DNA of 64,000 bases from Enterobacter asburiae (GCF_024599655.1 NZ_CP102247.1:3782001-3846000), one strand, 5' to 3'. Counted from the first letter of the stretch, positions 39,832 through 49,088 are shown. Notes: generated from the letters alone by a model not told the origin. Made by a program: numbers and translations.

Positions 39832-41532
39832 ATGCGCCAGCTCAATCGACTCAACCAGTATCACCGCCTCTGGCAGCCTTCCCTGGGTGCAACGCAGCAG
39901 GTCACCATCAGCGAACTGGCTGCCCGCTGTTTTTGCAGCGAGCGGCATGTCCGAACGCTGCTGCGCCAGGCTCAGGAGGCGGGCTGGCTGAGCTGGCGAG
40001 CGCAGTCTGGCCGCGGTAAGCGCGGTGAGCTAACGTTCCATGTCGCCCCAGAGTCACTGCGCAATGCGATGATGGAAGAGGCGCTGAAGAGCGGGCAGCA
40101 GCATAACGCGCTGGAACTGGCCCAGCTTGCCCCCGCAGAATTACGATCGTTGCTGCATCCGTTTTTGGGCGGGCAGTGGCAAAACGACACGCCGACACTG
40201 CGTATCCCCTATTACCGCTCGCTGGATCCGCTTCAGCCGGGGTTTTTACCTGGCCGGGCGGAGCAGCATCTGGCGGGACAGGTTTTCTCAGGTTTAACGC
40301 GTTTTCACGGCAACAGCAGTGAACCCACGGGCGATCTCGCCCATCACTGGGAGGTGTCGGAGGACGGTTTGCGCTGGCATTTCTACATTCGCTCCACTCT
40401 GCACTGGCATAACGGCGATAAAATAGAAACCGGACAGCTTCAGCAAAGCCTGGACGCGCTTTTTGCCTTGCCTGCCCTGCGTAAACTGTTCCAGAGCGTT
40501 TTACGCGTTGACGTTACCCATCCTCAGTGTCTGACCTTTACGCTGCACCAGCCGGATTACTGGCTGGCGCACCGCCTGGCCACCTACTGTAGCCGGCTCG
40601 CACATCCCGAACAGCCTATGACGGGCAGCGGCCCCTTCAGAGTCAGCGTGTATGAGCCGGATCTGGTTCGTCTGGAAAGCCACGAACAGTACCATCTCAG
40701 CCATCCGCTGCTTAAGGCTATCGAGTACTGGATCACACCGTCGCTGTTTGACTATGGGTTAGGGACCAGCTGTCGTCATCCGGTGCAGATCGCCATTGGC
40801 GAGCCGGATGAACTGGAGAGTCTGCGCCTGGTGACGAACAGCACCAGCCTGGGCTTTTGTTATCTCACCCTGAAGCAAAGCCCGCACCTGAGCGAAATGC
40901 AGGCTCGACGACTCATCAACATCATTCATCTCTCGACGCTTCTGCATACGCTTCCGCTCAATGAAGGGCTGATTACCCCGACAGAGGAGTTGCTCCCCGG
41001 CTGGGCGATCCCTCAGTGGCCGGATTTAACACATGTCCCTCTGCCGAAGAAGCTAACCCTGATTTATCATTTACCGGTTGAGTTACACACGATGGCGCGC
41101 CAGCTAAAACAGTACCTTGCAAAACACGACTGTGAGCTTACGGCGATCTTTTACGATGCGAAAACCTGGGACGGGTGCCAGCAACTGGCGGAAGCGGACA
41201 TCATGATGGGCGACAGGCTGATTGGCGAAGCGCCGGAATATACGCTTGAACAGTGGCTGCGCTGTGATGCCCTCTGGCCACACGTGCTTAGCGCACCGCA
41301 ATATGCTCATCTGCAGGCCACCTTGGATGCCGTACAGACCCAGGCCGACGAACAGGCCAGACATGCCGGGCTGAGGGCCATTTTCTCCCGGCTCATGGAA
41401 AAGGCGGTGATAACGCCCCTGTTCAATTATCAATACCAGGTCAGCGCCCCGCCGGGGGTTAACGGCATACGTCTCAACACCCGCGGCTGGTTTGATTTTA
41501 CCGAAGCCTGGCTGCCCGCCCCGAAATCGTGA
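39832..41532 (+). CDS. ybaE: SgrR-like protein YbaE
   Basis: A 566-residue protein related to SgrR. An N-terminal winged helix (QVTISELAARCFCSERHVRTLLRQAQEAGWL, about 23-53) precedes a solute-binding-protein (SBP_bac_5-like) domain (about 120-480) with LAHHWEVSEDGLRWHFYIR. The layout is a DNA-binding domain fused to a small-molecule sensor; the ligand and target genes of YbaE are not known. The start at 39832 (MRQLNRLNQYHRLW) aligns with E. coli YbaE. It is followed by queC after 66 bases. Confidence 0.9.
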   Translation: MRQLNRLNQYHRLWQPSLGATQQVTISELAARCFCSERHVRTLLRQAQEAGWLSWRAQSGRGKRGELTFHVAPESLRNAMMEEALKSGQQHNALELAQLAPAELRSLLHPFLGGQWQNDTPTLRIPYYRSLDPLQPGFLPGRAEQHLAGQVFSGLTRFHGNSSEPTGDLAHHWEVSEDGLRWHFYIRSTLHWHNGDKIETGQLQQSLDALFALPALRKLFQSVLRVDVTHPQCLTFTLHQPDYWLAHRLATYCSRLAHPEQPMTGSGPFRVSVYEPDLVRLESHEQYHLSHPLLKAIEYWITPSLFDYGLGTSCRHPVQIAIGEPDELESLRLVTNSTSLGFCYLTLKQSPHLSEMQARRLINIIHLSTLLHTLPLNEGLITPTEELLPGWAIPQWPDLTHVPLPKKLTLIYHLPVELHTMARQLKQYLAKHDCELTAIFYDAKTWDGCQQLAEADIMMGDRLIGEAPEYTLEQWLRCDALWPHVLSAPQYAHLQATLDAVQTQADEQARHAGLRAIFSRLMEKAVITPLFNYQYQVSAPPGVNGIRLNTRGWFDFTEAWLPAPKS

Positions 41533-41598
41533 AGAAGCTGGTCGCCGTCGTGGTCAGACGGTAACATAACGTTTTTATCGTAACAGTCGAGATGATTT

Positions 41599-42294
41599 AT
41601 GAAACGTGCCGTCGTCGTGTTCAGCGGAGGACAAGACTCTACTACCTGCCTGGTCCAGGCCCTTCATCAGTACGATGAAGTTCACTGTGTCACTTTCGAT
41701 TATGGTCAGCGTCACCGCGCTGAAATCGACGTTGCCCGTGAACTTGCCCTGAAACTGGGCGCACGCGCGCACAAGGTGCTGGACGTTACGTTGTTAAATG
41801 AACTGGCCGTGAGCAGCCTCACCCGGGACAGTATCCCGGTACCTGACTACGAACCCGATGCCAGCGGCATTCCGAATACCTTCGTGCCTGGCCGTAATAT
41901 CCTCTTCCTGACCCTGACGGCGATCTACGCCTATCAGGTAAAGGCGGAAGCGGTGATCACGGGCGTGTGCGAGACCGACTTCTCCGGCTACCCGGACTGT
42001 CGCGATGAGTTCGTGAAAGCGTTAAACCACGCCGTCAATCTGGGGATGGCGAAAGAGACACGCTTTGAAACCCCGCTCATGTGGCTGGATAAAGCCGAAA
42101 CCTGGGCGCTGGCGGACTACTGGGGCAAGCTGGACCTTGTTCGCAGCGAAACGCTCACCTGCTATAACGGTATCAAAGGCGACGGTTGCGGCCAGTGCGC
42201 GGCCTGTAATCTTCGCGCTAACGGGCTGAACCATTATCTTGCCGATAAAGTCGGCGTGATGGCCGCGATGCAGAAAAAGACCGGGCTTAAATAG
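41599..42294 (+). CDS. queC: 7-cyano-7-deazaguanine synthase QueC
   Basis: A 231-residue ATP-dependent enzyme of queuosine biosynthesis that turns CDG into preQ0. The PP-loop FSGGQDSTTC is at about 8-17. The zinc-binding cysteines C188, C197, C200 and C203 lie in CYNGIKGDGCGQCAAC. Sequence and length are as in E. coli. It ends two bases before the stop of the convergent antitoxin gene, which is an insertion compared with K-12. Confidence 0.96.
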   Translation: MKRAVVVFSGGQDSTTCLVQALHQYDEVHCVTFDYGQRHRAEIDVARELALKLGARAHKVLDVTLLNELAVSSLTRDSIPVPDYEPDASGIPNTFVPGRNILFLTLTAIYAYQVKAEAVITGVCETDFSGYPDCRDEFVKALNHAVNLGMAKETRFETPLMWLDKAETWALADYWGKLDLVRSETLTCYNGIKGDGCGQCAACNLRANGLNHYLADKVGVMAAMQKKTGLK

Positions 42295-42296
42295 GG

Positions 42297-42626
42297 CTAC
42301 TTGACCGTGCTGTCGAACAGTTTCACACCGGCAGCACGGGTGACTTTCATCAGCGTTGTCAGCGTTGGGTTGCCGTTGTCTGATAAGGTTCGGTATAGCT
42401 GCTGACGGGACAAACCTGCTTTGGCAGCGATTTCACCTATTCCGCCGCGGGATTCGATAACTCGTCTTAACGCGATTAAGTATGCAGGGATCCCTTGGTC
42501 TTCATAGATCTCATCCAGGGCAACCTGCAGATATAGCTGAGCGTAGGAAGGGTTTTCACGAAGCATTTTTACGACGGCTTCATCATGGCTGACGGAACTA
42601 GAAAATTTTCGTTGGCTCTTGCTCAT
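42297..42626 (-). CDS. Antitoxin of a type II toxin-antitoxin pair (HI1420-like)
   Basis: A 109-residue protein with a C-terminal helix-turn-helix (GIGEIAAKAGLSRQQLYRTLSDNGNPTLTTLMKVTRAAGV, about 62-101), typical of the HigA-like antidotes encoded after HI1419-type toxins. It overlaps the toxin gene by 29 bases. The HTH should bind the operator at 42985-43008 and repress the operon together with the toxin. The N-terminal segment is the likely toxin-binding part. Confidence 0.85.
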   Translation of the reverse strand: MSKSQRKFSSSVSHDEAVVKMLRENPSYAQLYLQVALDEIYEDQGIPAYLIALRRVIESRGGIGEIAAKAGLSRQQLYRTLSDNGNPTLTTLMKVTRAAGVKLFDSTVK

Positions 42627-42963
42627 CCGGTTTATCCTTTTGATGGTCTTTCCAGTAATCTATTGCCAGTTTCACATCAGTCTTTTGACTCTTTTTGTCA
42701 CCGCCGATCAGCAACAACAGGATCTTCCGATGTTGTACCGCAAAATAGATTCGATAGCCGGGACCACAATCCATTTTCAATTCCCAGATCCCCTCTCTGA
42801 GATATCGGTAATCGCCAAAATTCCCTTTCTCAGCACGGTCAATTCGCAGAAGGATCCGAAACGCTAACTCCGGATCCTTTCGCTTCATCTTCGCTACCCA
42901 CTCCTCAAACGGTACTTTTCCGTCACGGGTCCGGTAACGTTCAACAACGTAGTCCCTGTCCAT
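42598..42963 (-). CDS. RelE/ParE-type toxin (Gp49/HI1419 family)
   Basis: A 121-residue toxin of the phage-derived Gp49-like family. Core motifs are VPFEEWVAKMKRKDPELAFRILLRIDRAEKGNFGDYRYLREGIWELKMDCGPGYRIYFA (about 17-75) and ILLLLIGGDKKSQKTDVKLAIDYWKD. Members cleave ribosome-bound mRNA. It is encoded before its antitoxin, the reverse of the usual order and typical of the HI1419/HI1420 and higBA groups. The pair is inserted between queC and fadM, which adjoin in K-12. A palindromic operator lies upstream. Confidence 0.86.
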   Translation of the reverse strand: MDRDYVVERYRTRDGKVPFEEWVAKMKRKDPELAFRILLRIDRAEKGNFGDYRYLREGIWELKMDCGPGYRIYFAVQHRKILLLLIGGDKKSQKTDVKLAIDYWKDHQKDKPDEQEPTKIF

Positions 42964-42984
42964 AATTCTATCCCTGAAAAATCC

Positions 42985-43008
42985 TTTTGTCTTTTATAAA
43001 AGACAAAA
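42985..43008. promoter_or_regulatory. Operator of the toxin-antitoxin pair
   Basis: A perfect 24-bp palindrome with half-site TTTTGTCTTTTA, 21 bases upstream of the toxin start and 3 bases past the fadM stop. Its centre contains TATAAA, a likely -10 element, so binding would block the promoter. Confidence 0.75.
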
Positions 43009-43011
43009 TTT

Positions 43012-43410
43012 CTAAGCGATCATCAACTCCAGCTTTTCCCGCAGCTCCCCTTCCAGCGGCAGCGCTTTCTGCGTTTTCAGATCGATACAGACAAAGGTGA
43101 TCAGCGCATCAGCCACCACCTGCCCTTCTGGATCGAGCGTCACCACCTGGCTTAATACCCCGCTTTTGCCATTGATCTGTTGCACCTGGCTGGTCACCGT
43201 GAGTACATCGCCCAGCACGGCCGGACGGCGGTAGTTGATGTTGATATTGACGACCACGAACGCGATGTTGTGCGCGGTCAGCCACTGAAAGCTTTCGCTG
43301 TTTTCCAGCCCGTCCCAGCGCGCTTCTTCAAGAAACTCGAGATAGCGTGCGTTGTTCACATGCTGGTAAACGTCGAGATGAAAACCGCGTACTTTGATTT
43401 TTGTCTGCAT
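43012..43410 (-). CDS. fadM: Long-chain acyl-CoA thioesterase III FadM
   Basis: A 132-residue hot-dog thioesterase (YbaW), as in E. coli. The 4-HBT motif VYQHVNNARYLEFLEEARW (about 14-32) carries the catalytic Asp equivalent in the preceding FHLDVYQ. The protein acts on 3,5-tetradecadienoyl-CoA in oleate degradation. The gene is monocistronic on the minus strand and ends 3 bases before the toxin operator. Confidence 0.94.
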   Translation of the reverse strand: MQTKIKVRGFHLDVYQHVNNARYLEFLEEARWDGLENSESFQWLTAHNIAFVVVNININYRRPAVLGDVLTVTSQVQQINGKSGVLSQVVTLDPEGQVVADALITFVCIDLKTQKALPLEGELREKLELMIA

Positions 43411-43509
43411 AGCGCAATAGCCTTTACTGTTATTGTAGGATGAGAGGTCATAACTGGTATGACCTCTTTATCCTGGCAAAATTTTGCCGCAGTGCAAGAA
43501 ATTACGTTA

Positions 43510-43890
43510 TTACAACGTCAGGTGTGAGAGGTTGCGCTCAACCAGCGCGCTGCCCATGCCCGGCACCTGTTTGAGATCGTCGACCGTCTTGAAAGGACCA
43601 TACTCTTCGCGGTAGCTGACGATGGCCTGCGCTTTTTTCAGGCCGACACCATTCATCGCGCGAGCCAGATCTTCCGCAGAGGCCGAATTGATACTGACCC
43701 GCGTACCGTCATCATCCGCATTTTTACCGGCGTCAGCCGCTTTGGTTTGCCCTTGAACCGGCGCTGCCGCATCGGACTTGCTCTGCGTAGCCTGTGGTTT
43801 GGCAGCTGGCGTCGCCGCCAGCGCGCCCGCGCTCATCCCGGTGGTGGCAATAGCCAGCGTAATTAACAGTGCTTTGATTCCACATTTCAT
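43510..43890 (-). CDS. ybaV: ComEA-like helix-hairpin-helix protein YbaV
   Basis: A 126-residue exported protein. The signal peptide is MKCGIKALLITLAIATTGMSAGALA, an Ala/Gln-rich linker follows (about 26-60), and the C-terminus is a double helix-hairpin-helix: SINSASAEDLARAMNGVGLKKAQAIVSYREEYGPFKTVDDLKQVPGMG (about 66-114). The domain resembles ComEA, suggesting non-specific DNA binding in the periplasm. No role is established in enterics. The start at 43890 is supported by AAGGAG. Confidence 0.92.
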   Translation of the reverse strand: MKCGIKALLITLAIATTGMSAGALAATPAAKPQATQSKSDAAAPVQGQTKAADAGKNADDDGTRVSINSASAEDLARAMNGVGLKKAQAIVSYREEYGPFKTVDDLKQVPGMGSALVERNLSHLTL

Positions 43891-43973
43891 GCTGTTATCT
43901 CCTTGTTTGTTGACAGCCACGTCACGATAGCCGCCAGATAAACTCGGTACAAACAGCAGATTGCAGAAATGGA

Positions 43974-43996
43974 AAAGGCCGCGAAAGCGGCCTTTA
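43974..43996. terminator. Terminator between ybaV and ppiD
   Basis: AAAGGCCGC/GCGGCCTTT stem with a GAAA loop. It follows the ppiD stop on the minus strand and is followed by TTTT-containing sequence on the plus strand. Confidence 0.8.
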
Positions 43997-44038
43997 GTTT
44001 TTGCAGAGCGTTACGAAAATCTGCGAGCAGACACGTAA

Positions 44039-45910
44039 TTACTGCTGCTGCGTCATCACATCACCCAGCTTGATTTTGGCTTCTTTACGCAGGTTGCTCA
44101 TCATGGCTTCGAAGGCAATCTGCGCATTGTTCTGGGTAATCCCCTGAACCATCGCTTTCTTCTGCGCTTCTGGCAGGGTGCCGGCTTTCACTTCATCCAG
44201 CGCCAGCAGAACGACGTTGCCCTGCGTATCGGTGGTGGTACCGAAGCTTGGCTTGTCCTTCGCTGGCAGAGTCAGACCAAACGCGGCCTGGCTGATTGGG
44301 TCCTGCCCGGTACGGCTCAGCGTTTTCGCTTCACCGAAGCTCAGGCCAGCCGCTTTCAGCGCGTCTTCTTTACCCGCTTTCAGATCGGACAGAATCTTCT
44401 CAGCATCCAGTTTCGCCTGCTGTTCCGCTTTGTTGTGCTTAACCTGAGCGACAACCTGATCCTTCACTTCCGCCAGCGGTTTGACCGCTTCTGGCTTGTG
44501 CTCGCTGACGCGCAACACAAACGCACGATCGCCGTCGACGGTAATGATGTCAGAGTTACTGCCCGGCGTGCCGTTCTCGCCTACCAGACCACCGTTGAAG
44601 ATGGCATCAGAAACCGGTTTGAAGTTCAGCTCTTCCGGCAGGTTGTCACGACCAAACCAGCCCGTCACAACCGCCTTCACACCCGCCGCCTGCTCTGCAC
44701 CTGCCAGAGATTCGTTATCGTTGCTGGCAGCATCGCTCACCTTCTGCTGCAGCGCGTAGTAGGCATCCAGTGCTTTTTCCTGTTTCACTTTCGCCGCGAT
44801 ATCTTCGCGAACGTCAGCCAGCGACTTGGTTTTCGCCGCGGTGATGTCGTCCAGACGCACAACCAGGAAACCAACGGAAGACTTAATGACGCCAGAAAGC
44901 TGGCCTTTCTCTTTCAGACCGGCATTTTTCAGCTCGTCCGGCGTGGTCGCGTCTTCCAGCCAGCCCATATCACCGCCGTTTTTCGCAGAGATAATGTCGG
45001 TGGATTTCGCTTTCGCAACGGTCGCGAAATCAGCGCCTTTGTTCAGCTCATCCAGCGCCGCTTTGGCATCAGCCTCGGTCTTCGTCTGAATCACGCTGTA
45101 GCGGTTACGCTGCGGCTGAGTGAACTGATCCTGATGCTGGTCGTAGTAAGACTGGATTTCCGCATCAGACGCGGTTTCCTGCAGCGCGGCTGCATCCAGC
45201 TTGATGTAGCTCACGCGGAACTGCTCTGGAGAAACAAAGGAATTCTTGTTCTGCTCGTAGTAAGCGTTAACGTCTGCGTCGCTCACCTGCTGTTTCGCCG
45301 CCAGGGCGTTCACATCAATGGTCGCTTCGCGTACAACGCGCTGCTGCGCCACCAGCGCGGCCAGTTCGTCCGTTTCACCTTTGAGCATGAAATCGGTGCC
45401 CACAACGGCATTGATGAGCTGCTGGGTGGTCAGTTGGTTACGCAGCGCCTGAGCGTACTGATCGGCCGTCATCCCCATCTGGTTGACGATACTGTTGTAA
45501 CGCGCGTTGTCGAATTTACCGTTAGACTGGAAGGCCTGGGTGGAGAAGATGGCTTTTTTCACCTGCTCATCACTGATGCCAAGGCCCAGTTTTTTGGCGT
45601 ACTGGTCCAGCAGCGCTTCGTCAATAAGACGGTTCAGTGTCTGTTGGCGCAGGGTCTTCATGTACCCTTCGTTCGCTGCCAGTTCAGAGAATTGGTCGCC
45701 CAGCTGTTGCTGCATACGGTTACGTTCACCGGCAAAAGCATTCTCGAACTGACCACGGCTGATTTCCTGGCCATTCACTTTTGCGGCATAGTTTGCGCCA
45801 CCGCCAATAAGGTAACTGCTCACGCCGGTCAATATGAACGACACGATAATGATACCGAAAATAATCTTGAGCACGAGACTGTTAGCAGCCGTGCGTAAGC
45901 TGTCCATCAT
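44039..45910 (-). CDS. ppiD: Periplasmic chaperone PpiD
   Basis: A 623-residue inner-membrane-anchored chaperone associated with the Sec translocon, as in E. coli. One transmembrane segment (about 13-36, NSLVLKIIFGIIIVSFILTG) precedes SurA-like helical regions and a central parvulin-like domain (about 265-360, NRYSVIQTKTEADAKAALDELNKGADFATVA). The parvulin domain is inactive in E. coli. I used MMDSLRTAANSLV at 45910 as the start because E. coli begins there; an upstream frame of 38 codons is unsupported. It is downstream of hupB on the same strand. Confidence 0.95.
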   Translation of the reverse strand: MMDSLRTAANSLVLKIIFGIIIVSFILTGVSSYLIGGGANYAAKVNGQEISRGQFENAFAGERNRMQQQLGDQFSELAANEGYMKTLRQQTLNRLIDEALLDQYAKKLGLGISDEQVKKAIFSTQAFQSNGKFDNARYNSIVNQMGMTADQYAQALRNQLTTQQLINAVVGTDFMLKGETDELAALVAQQRVVREATIDVNALAAKQQVSDADVNAYYEQNKNSFVSPEQFRVSYIKLDAAALQETASDAEIQSYYDQHQDQFTQPQRNRYSVIQTKTEADAKAALDELNKGADFATVAKAKSTDIISAKNGGDMGWLEDATTPDELKNAGLKEKGQLSGVIKSSVGFLVVRLDDITAAKTKSLADVREDIAAKVKQEKALDAYYALQQKVSDAASNDNESLAGAEQAAGVKAVVTGWFGRDNLPEELNFKPVSDAIFNGGLVGENGTPGSNSDIITVDGDRAFVLRVSEHKPEAVKPLAEVKDQVVAQVKHNKAEQQAKLDAEKILSDLKAGKEDALKAAGLSFGEAKTLSRTGQDPISQAAFGLTLPAKDKPSFGTTTDTQGNVVLLALDEVKAGTLPEAQKKAMVQGITQNNAQIAFEAMMSNLRKEAKIKLGDVMTQQQ

Positions 45911-46059
45911 GGTGTAACAACACTCCGCTGTAGGTGACTGGTTACCTGACGCTGACGGAAAATCCTGCCCGTCGCGCGTGAAGGCGTATTGTGACAAGAA
46001 AACGGGGCGATTGTCAGCCCACAACTCGCATAAACTCGCACAAATCAGGTCTGGACAAA

Positions 46060-46087
46060 CAAAAAAGGCACATCAAATGATGCGCCC
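46060..46087 (-). terminator. Terminator after hupB
   Basis: GGCGCATCA/TGATGTGCC imperfect 9-bp stem (46067-46086) with a 2-base centre, followed on the minus strand by six T. It sits 36 bases past the hupB stop. Confidence 0.8.
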
Positions 46088-46122
46088 TTGTACTTTCCGG
46101 CTTCCCTGAAACGGGAAAGCAA

Positions 46123-46395
46123 TCAGTTTACTGCGTCTTTCAGCGCTTTACCTGCACGGAAACCCGGCACTTTAGCAGCAGCAATGGTGATCTCTTTACC
46201 GGTCTGAGGGTTGCGGCCAGTACGGGCAGCACGCTCTTTAACAGCAAAAGTACCGAAGCCTACCAGTGCAACGTCGTCCCCAGCCTGCAGAGATTCAGTA
46301 ACAGAAGCAATTAATGCATCTAACGCACGTCCAGCTGCAGCTTTAGAAATATCAGCACCAGCAGCAATTTTGTCAATCAGTTGAGATTTATTCAC
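46123..46395 (-). CDS. hupB: DNA-binding protein HU beta
   Basis: A 90-residue nucleoid protein that forms homodimers and heterodimers with HU alpha. It has the family features: N-terminal helices (MNKSQLIDKIAAGADISKAA), the GFGTFAVKERAARTGRNPQTG arm (about 46-66) with the intercalating proline, and the closing VPGFRAGKALKDAVN. It lies downstream of lon on the same strand, with its own promoter region and a terminator between them. Confidence 0.97.
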   Translation of the reverse strand: MNKSQLIDKIAAGADISKAAAGRALDALIASVTESLQAGDDVALVGFGTFAVKERAARTGRNPQTGKEITIAAAKVPGFRAGKALKDAVN

Positions 46396-46536
46396 TGTTC
46401 TCTTCCTCTCTTTATAATTTATATCGCGCCTGAATCCTTCACAACGCGACCGCGCAGCAGTTATATCAGGCCTGCCATGACCTTACAACACCCGTTGTTG
46501 ATGGCTGACCTAATCAGCAATCTAAATTAGCTATAC

Positions 46537-46576
46537 AAAAAAAGGCTGGCAAGTGCGAAATGACTTACCAGCCTTG
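46537..46576 (-). terminator. Terminator after lon
   Basis: AAGGCTGG and CCAGCCTT arms (46542-46554 with 46563-46575, one bulge) around an 8-base loop, followed on the minus strand by a run of T. It begins 30 bases past the lon stop. Confidence 0.9.
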
Positions 46577-46605
46577 TTTTTATTGACGCTCTTTGCGCGA
46601 GGTCA

Positions 46606-48960
46606 CTATTTTGCGGTTACAACCTGCATTCCGGAGGGTTCATTCTGCAGTGCGAGACTGAGAACTTCCTCAATTCGCTTCACAGGATGGATCTGCAGAT
46701 CGGCAATCACGTTGTCCGGAATCTCTTCCAGATCGCGTTTATTTTCGTAAGGGATCAATACGGTTTTGATCCCACCGCGGTGTGCCGCCAGCAGTTTTTC
46801 TTTTAAACCACCAATCGGCAGAACCTGACCACGCAGCGTAATTTCACCGGTCATTGCCACATCGGCACGCACCGGGTTCCCTGTCAGGCAGGAAACCAGA
46901 GCGGTACACATGGCAATACCCGCGCTTGGGCCATCTTTCGGCGTCGCCCCTTCCGGAACGTGCACGTGGATGTCGCGTTTTTCGTAGAAATCAGTGTTGA
47001 TACCCAGTTTCTCCGCGCGCGCACGCACCACGGTCAGCGCCGCCTGGATGGATTCCTGCATCACTTCACCCAGCGAGCCGGTGTAGGTCAGCTTGCCTTT
47101 GCCCGGCACACAGGCGGTTTCGATGGTCAGCAGATCGCCGCCCACTTCCGTCCATGCCAGGCCGGTCACCTGACCAACGCGGTTTTCGTTATCCGCGCGA
47201 CCGTAGTCAAAGCGCTGAACGCCCAGGTACGCATGCAGATTGTCGCCGTTAATCACAATGTGCTTCAGGCTCTTATCCAGCAGCAGCTGTTTCACCGCTT
47301 TACGACACAGTTTAGAGATTTCACGCTCAAGACTACGCACGCCCGCTTCACGGGTGTAGTAACGAATGATGCCGATAATCGCGCTGTCCTCGACGGTCAG
47401 CTCGTTGGCTTTCAGCGCGTTACGCTCAATCTGTTTCGGCAGCAGGTGCTGCTTAGCAATGTTCAGCTTCTCATCTTCGGTATAACCGGAGAGACGGATC
47501 ACTTCCATACGGTCCAGCAGCGGGGCCGGAATGTTCATGGAGTTGGAGGTCGCCACGAACATCACATCGCTCAGGTCGTAGTCCACTTCCAGGTAGTGAT
47601 CGCTGAACGCCACGTTCTGTTCTGGATCAAGCACTTCCAGCAGTGCAGACGCAGGGTCACCGCGCATGTCCGACGACATCTTGTCGATCTCATCGAGCAG
47701 GAACAGCGGGTTTTTAACCCCTACTTTCGCCATCTTCTGGATCAGTTTACCCGGCATAGAACCGATGTAGGTACGGCGGTGACCGCGGATTTCCGCTTCA
47801 TCGCGTACGCCACCCAGCGCCATACGGATATACTTGCGTCCGGTCGCTTTGGCGATGGACTGACCCAGAGAGGTTTTACCCACCCCCGGCGGTCCTACCA
47901 GGCACAGAATTGGGCCTTTGATTTTGTTTACACGGCTTTGTACCGCGAGGTACTCAAGAATGCGGTCTTTCACGCGTTCCAGGCCGTAGTGGTCGGTATC
48001 CAGGATTTCCTGCGCCTGACGCAGGTCTTTTTTGACCTTGCTGCGGGCGTTCCACGGAACCTGCACCATCCACTCAATGTAGCCGCGTACAACGGTCGCT
48101 TCAGCCGACATTGGAGACATCATTTTCAGCTTCTGCAGTTCTGCTTCGGCTTTCTCTTTCGCCTCTTTCGGCATCTTCGCCGCGTCGATCTTACGCTTCA
48201 GCGCTTCGTTTTCGTCCGGCGCATCGTCCATCTCGCCCAGTTCTTTCTGAATGGCCTTCATTTGCTCATTCAGATAGTACTCACGCTGAGATTTCTCCAT
48301 CTGCTTTTTCACGCGGTTGCGAATACGCTTCTCAACCTGCAGCAGATCGATTTCAGACTCCATCATCGCCATCAGGTATTCCAGACGTTCGTTAACGTCT
48401 GACATTTCCAGCACGGACTGTTTGTCAGCCAGCTTCAGCGGCATATGGGCAGCGATGGTGTCCGCCAGACGCGCAGGATCGTCGATGCTGTTCAGCGACG
48501 TCAGCACTTCTGGTGGGATTTTCTTGTTCAGCTTGATATAGCCTTCAAACTGGCTAATCGCGGTGCGCACCAGCACTTCCTGCTCGCGCTCGTCAAGCTC
48601 AGGCGAATCAAGGTACTCTGCCTTCGCAGAGAAGTGCTCGCCGTCGTCTGACAGAGTGGTGATACGCGCACGCTGCAGGCCTTCTACCAGCACCTTCACG
48701 GTGCCGTCAGGCAGCTTCAGCATCTGCAAAATAGAGGCCACGGTCCCGACGGTGAAAAGATCGTTTACACCCGGCTCATCCGTTGATGCTTCTTTCTGCG
48801 CCACCAGCATGATTTTTTTATCATGATCCATGGCGGCTTCGAGGCAACGGATAGATTTTTCCCGCCCTACAAATAAGGGTATGACCATGTGCGGATAAAC
48901 CACCACATCGCGCAACGGCAATACGGGGATTTCAATGCGTTCAGAACGCTCAGGATTCAT
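46606..48960 (-). CDS. lon: ATP-dependent protease Lon
   Basis: A 784-residue hexameric AAA+ serine protease, same length as E. coli. The N-terminal substrate-binding region spans about 1-300, the Walker A motif GPPGVGKTS lies near 356, and the proteolytic Ser lies in PKDGPSAGIA (S679 by collinearity) with the Lys partner near 722. It degrades misfolded proteins and regulators such as SulA and RcsA. The latter is of interest given the RcsAB-like box near tomB. It is preceded by a sigma-32 promoter. Confidence 0.97.
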   Translation of the reverse strand: MNPERSERIEIPVLPLRDVVVYPHMVIPLFVGREKSIRCLEAAMDHDKKIMLVAQKEASTDEPGVNDLFTVGTVASILQMLKLPDGTVKVLVEGLQRARITTLSDDGEHFSAKAEYLDSPELDEREQEVLVRTAISQFEGYIKLNKKIPPEVLTSLNSIDDPARLADTIAAHMPLKLADKQSVLEMSDVNERLEYLMAMMESEIDLLQVEKRIRNRVKKQMEKSQREYYLNEQMKAIQKELGEMDDAPDENEALKRKIDAAKMPKEAKEKAEAELQKLKMMSPMSAEATVVRGYIEWMVQVPWNARSKVKKDLRQAQEILDTDHYGLERVKDRILEYLAVQSRVNKIKGPILCLVGPPGVGKTSLGQSIAKATGRKYIRMALGGVRDEAEIRGHRRTYIGSMPGKLIQKMAKVGVKNPLFLLDEIDKMSSDMRGDPASALLEVLDPEQNVAFSDHYLEVDYDLSDVMFVATSNSMNIPAPLLDRMEVIRLSGYTEDEKLNIAKQHLLPKQIERNALKANELTVEDSAIIGIIRYYTREAGVRSLEREISKLCRKAVKQLLLDKSLKHIVINGDNLHAYLGVQRFDYGRADNENRVGQVTGLAWTEVGGDLLTIETACVPGKGKLTYTGSLGEVMQESIQAALTVVRARAEKLGINTDFYEKRDIHVHVPEGATPKDGPSAGIAMCTALVSCLTGNPVRADVAMTGEITLRGQVLPIGGLKEKLLAAHRGGIKTVLIPYENKRDLEEIPDNVIADLQIHPVKRIEEVLSLALQNEPSGMQVVTAK

Positions 48961-49040
48961 AGAGCTCTCTCTTAGTTAGTGTCCGCCAGGTAAGCTGGTC
49001 ATGTCACTGTGCTTCACATAACCATTAACATGTATCCAGT

Positions 49041-49068
49041 ATATGGGGATGTTTGCCACACATTCAAC
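49041..49068 (-). promoter_or_regulatory. Sigma-32 promoter of lon
   Basis: GTTGAA (49063-49068), 14-base spacer, CCCCATAT (49041-49048) on the minus strand, closely matching the E. coli lon heat-shock promoter. It lies 80 bases upstream of the lon start. Confidence 0.88.
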
Positions 49069-49088
49069 GCTATGAATACGGAAAAAGT

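Noticed and set aside
44435..45898. Open frame of 487 codons on the plus strand inside ppiD
   Set aside because: Antisense shadow of ppiD; composition is unusually His/Arg/Val-rich with no domain and no ribosome site.
46960..48402. Long open frame (480 codons) on the plus strand inside lon
   Set aside because: It is antisense to lon, which is clearly coding on the minus strand, has no recognisable domain and is an effect of codon bias in the opposite frame.
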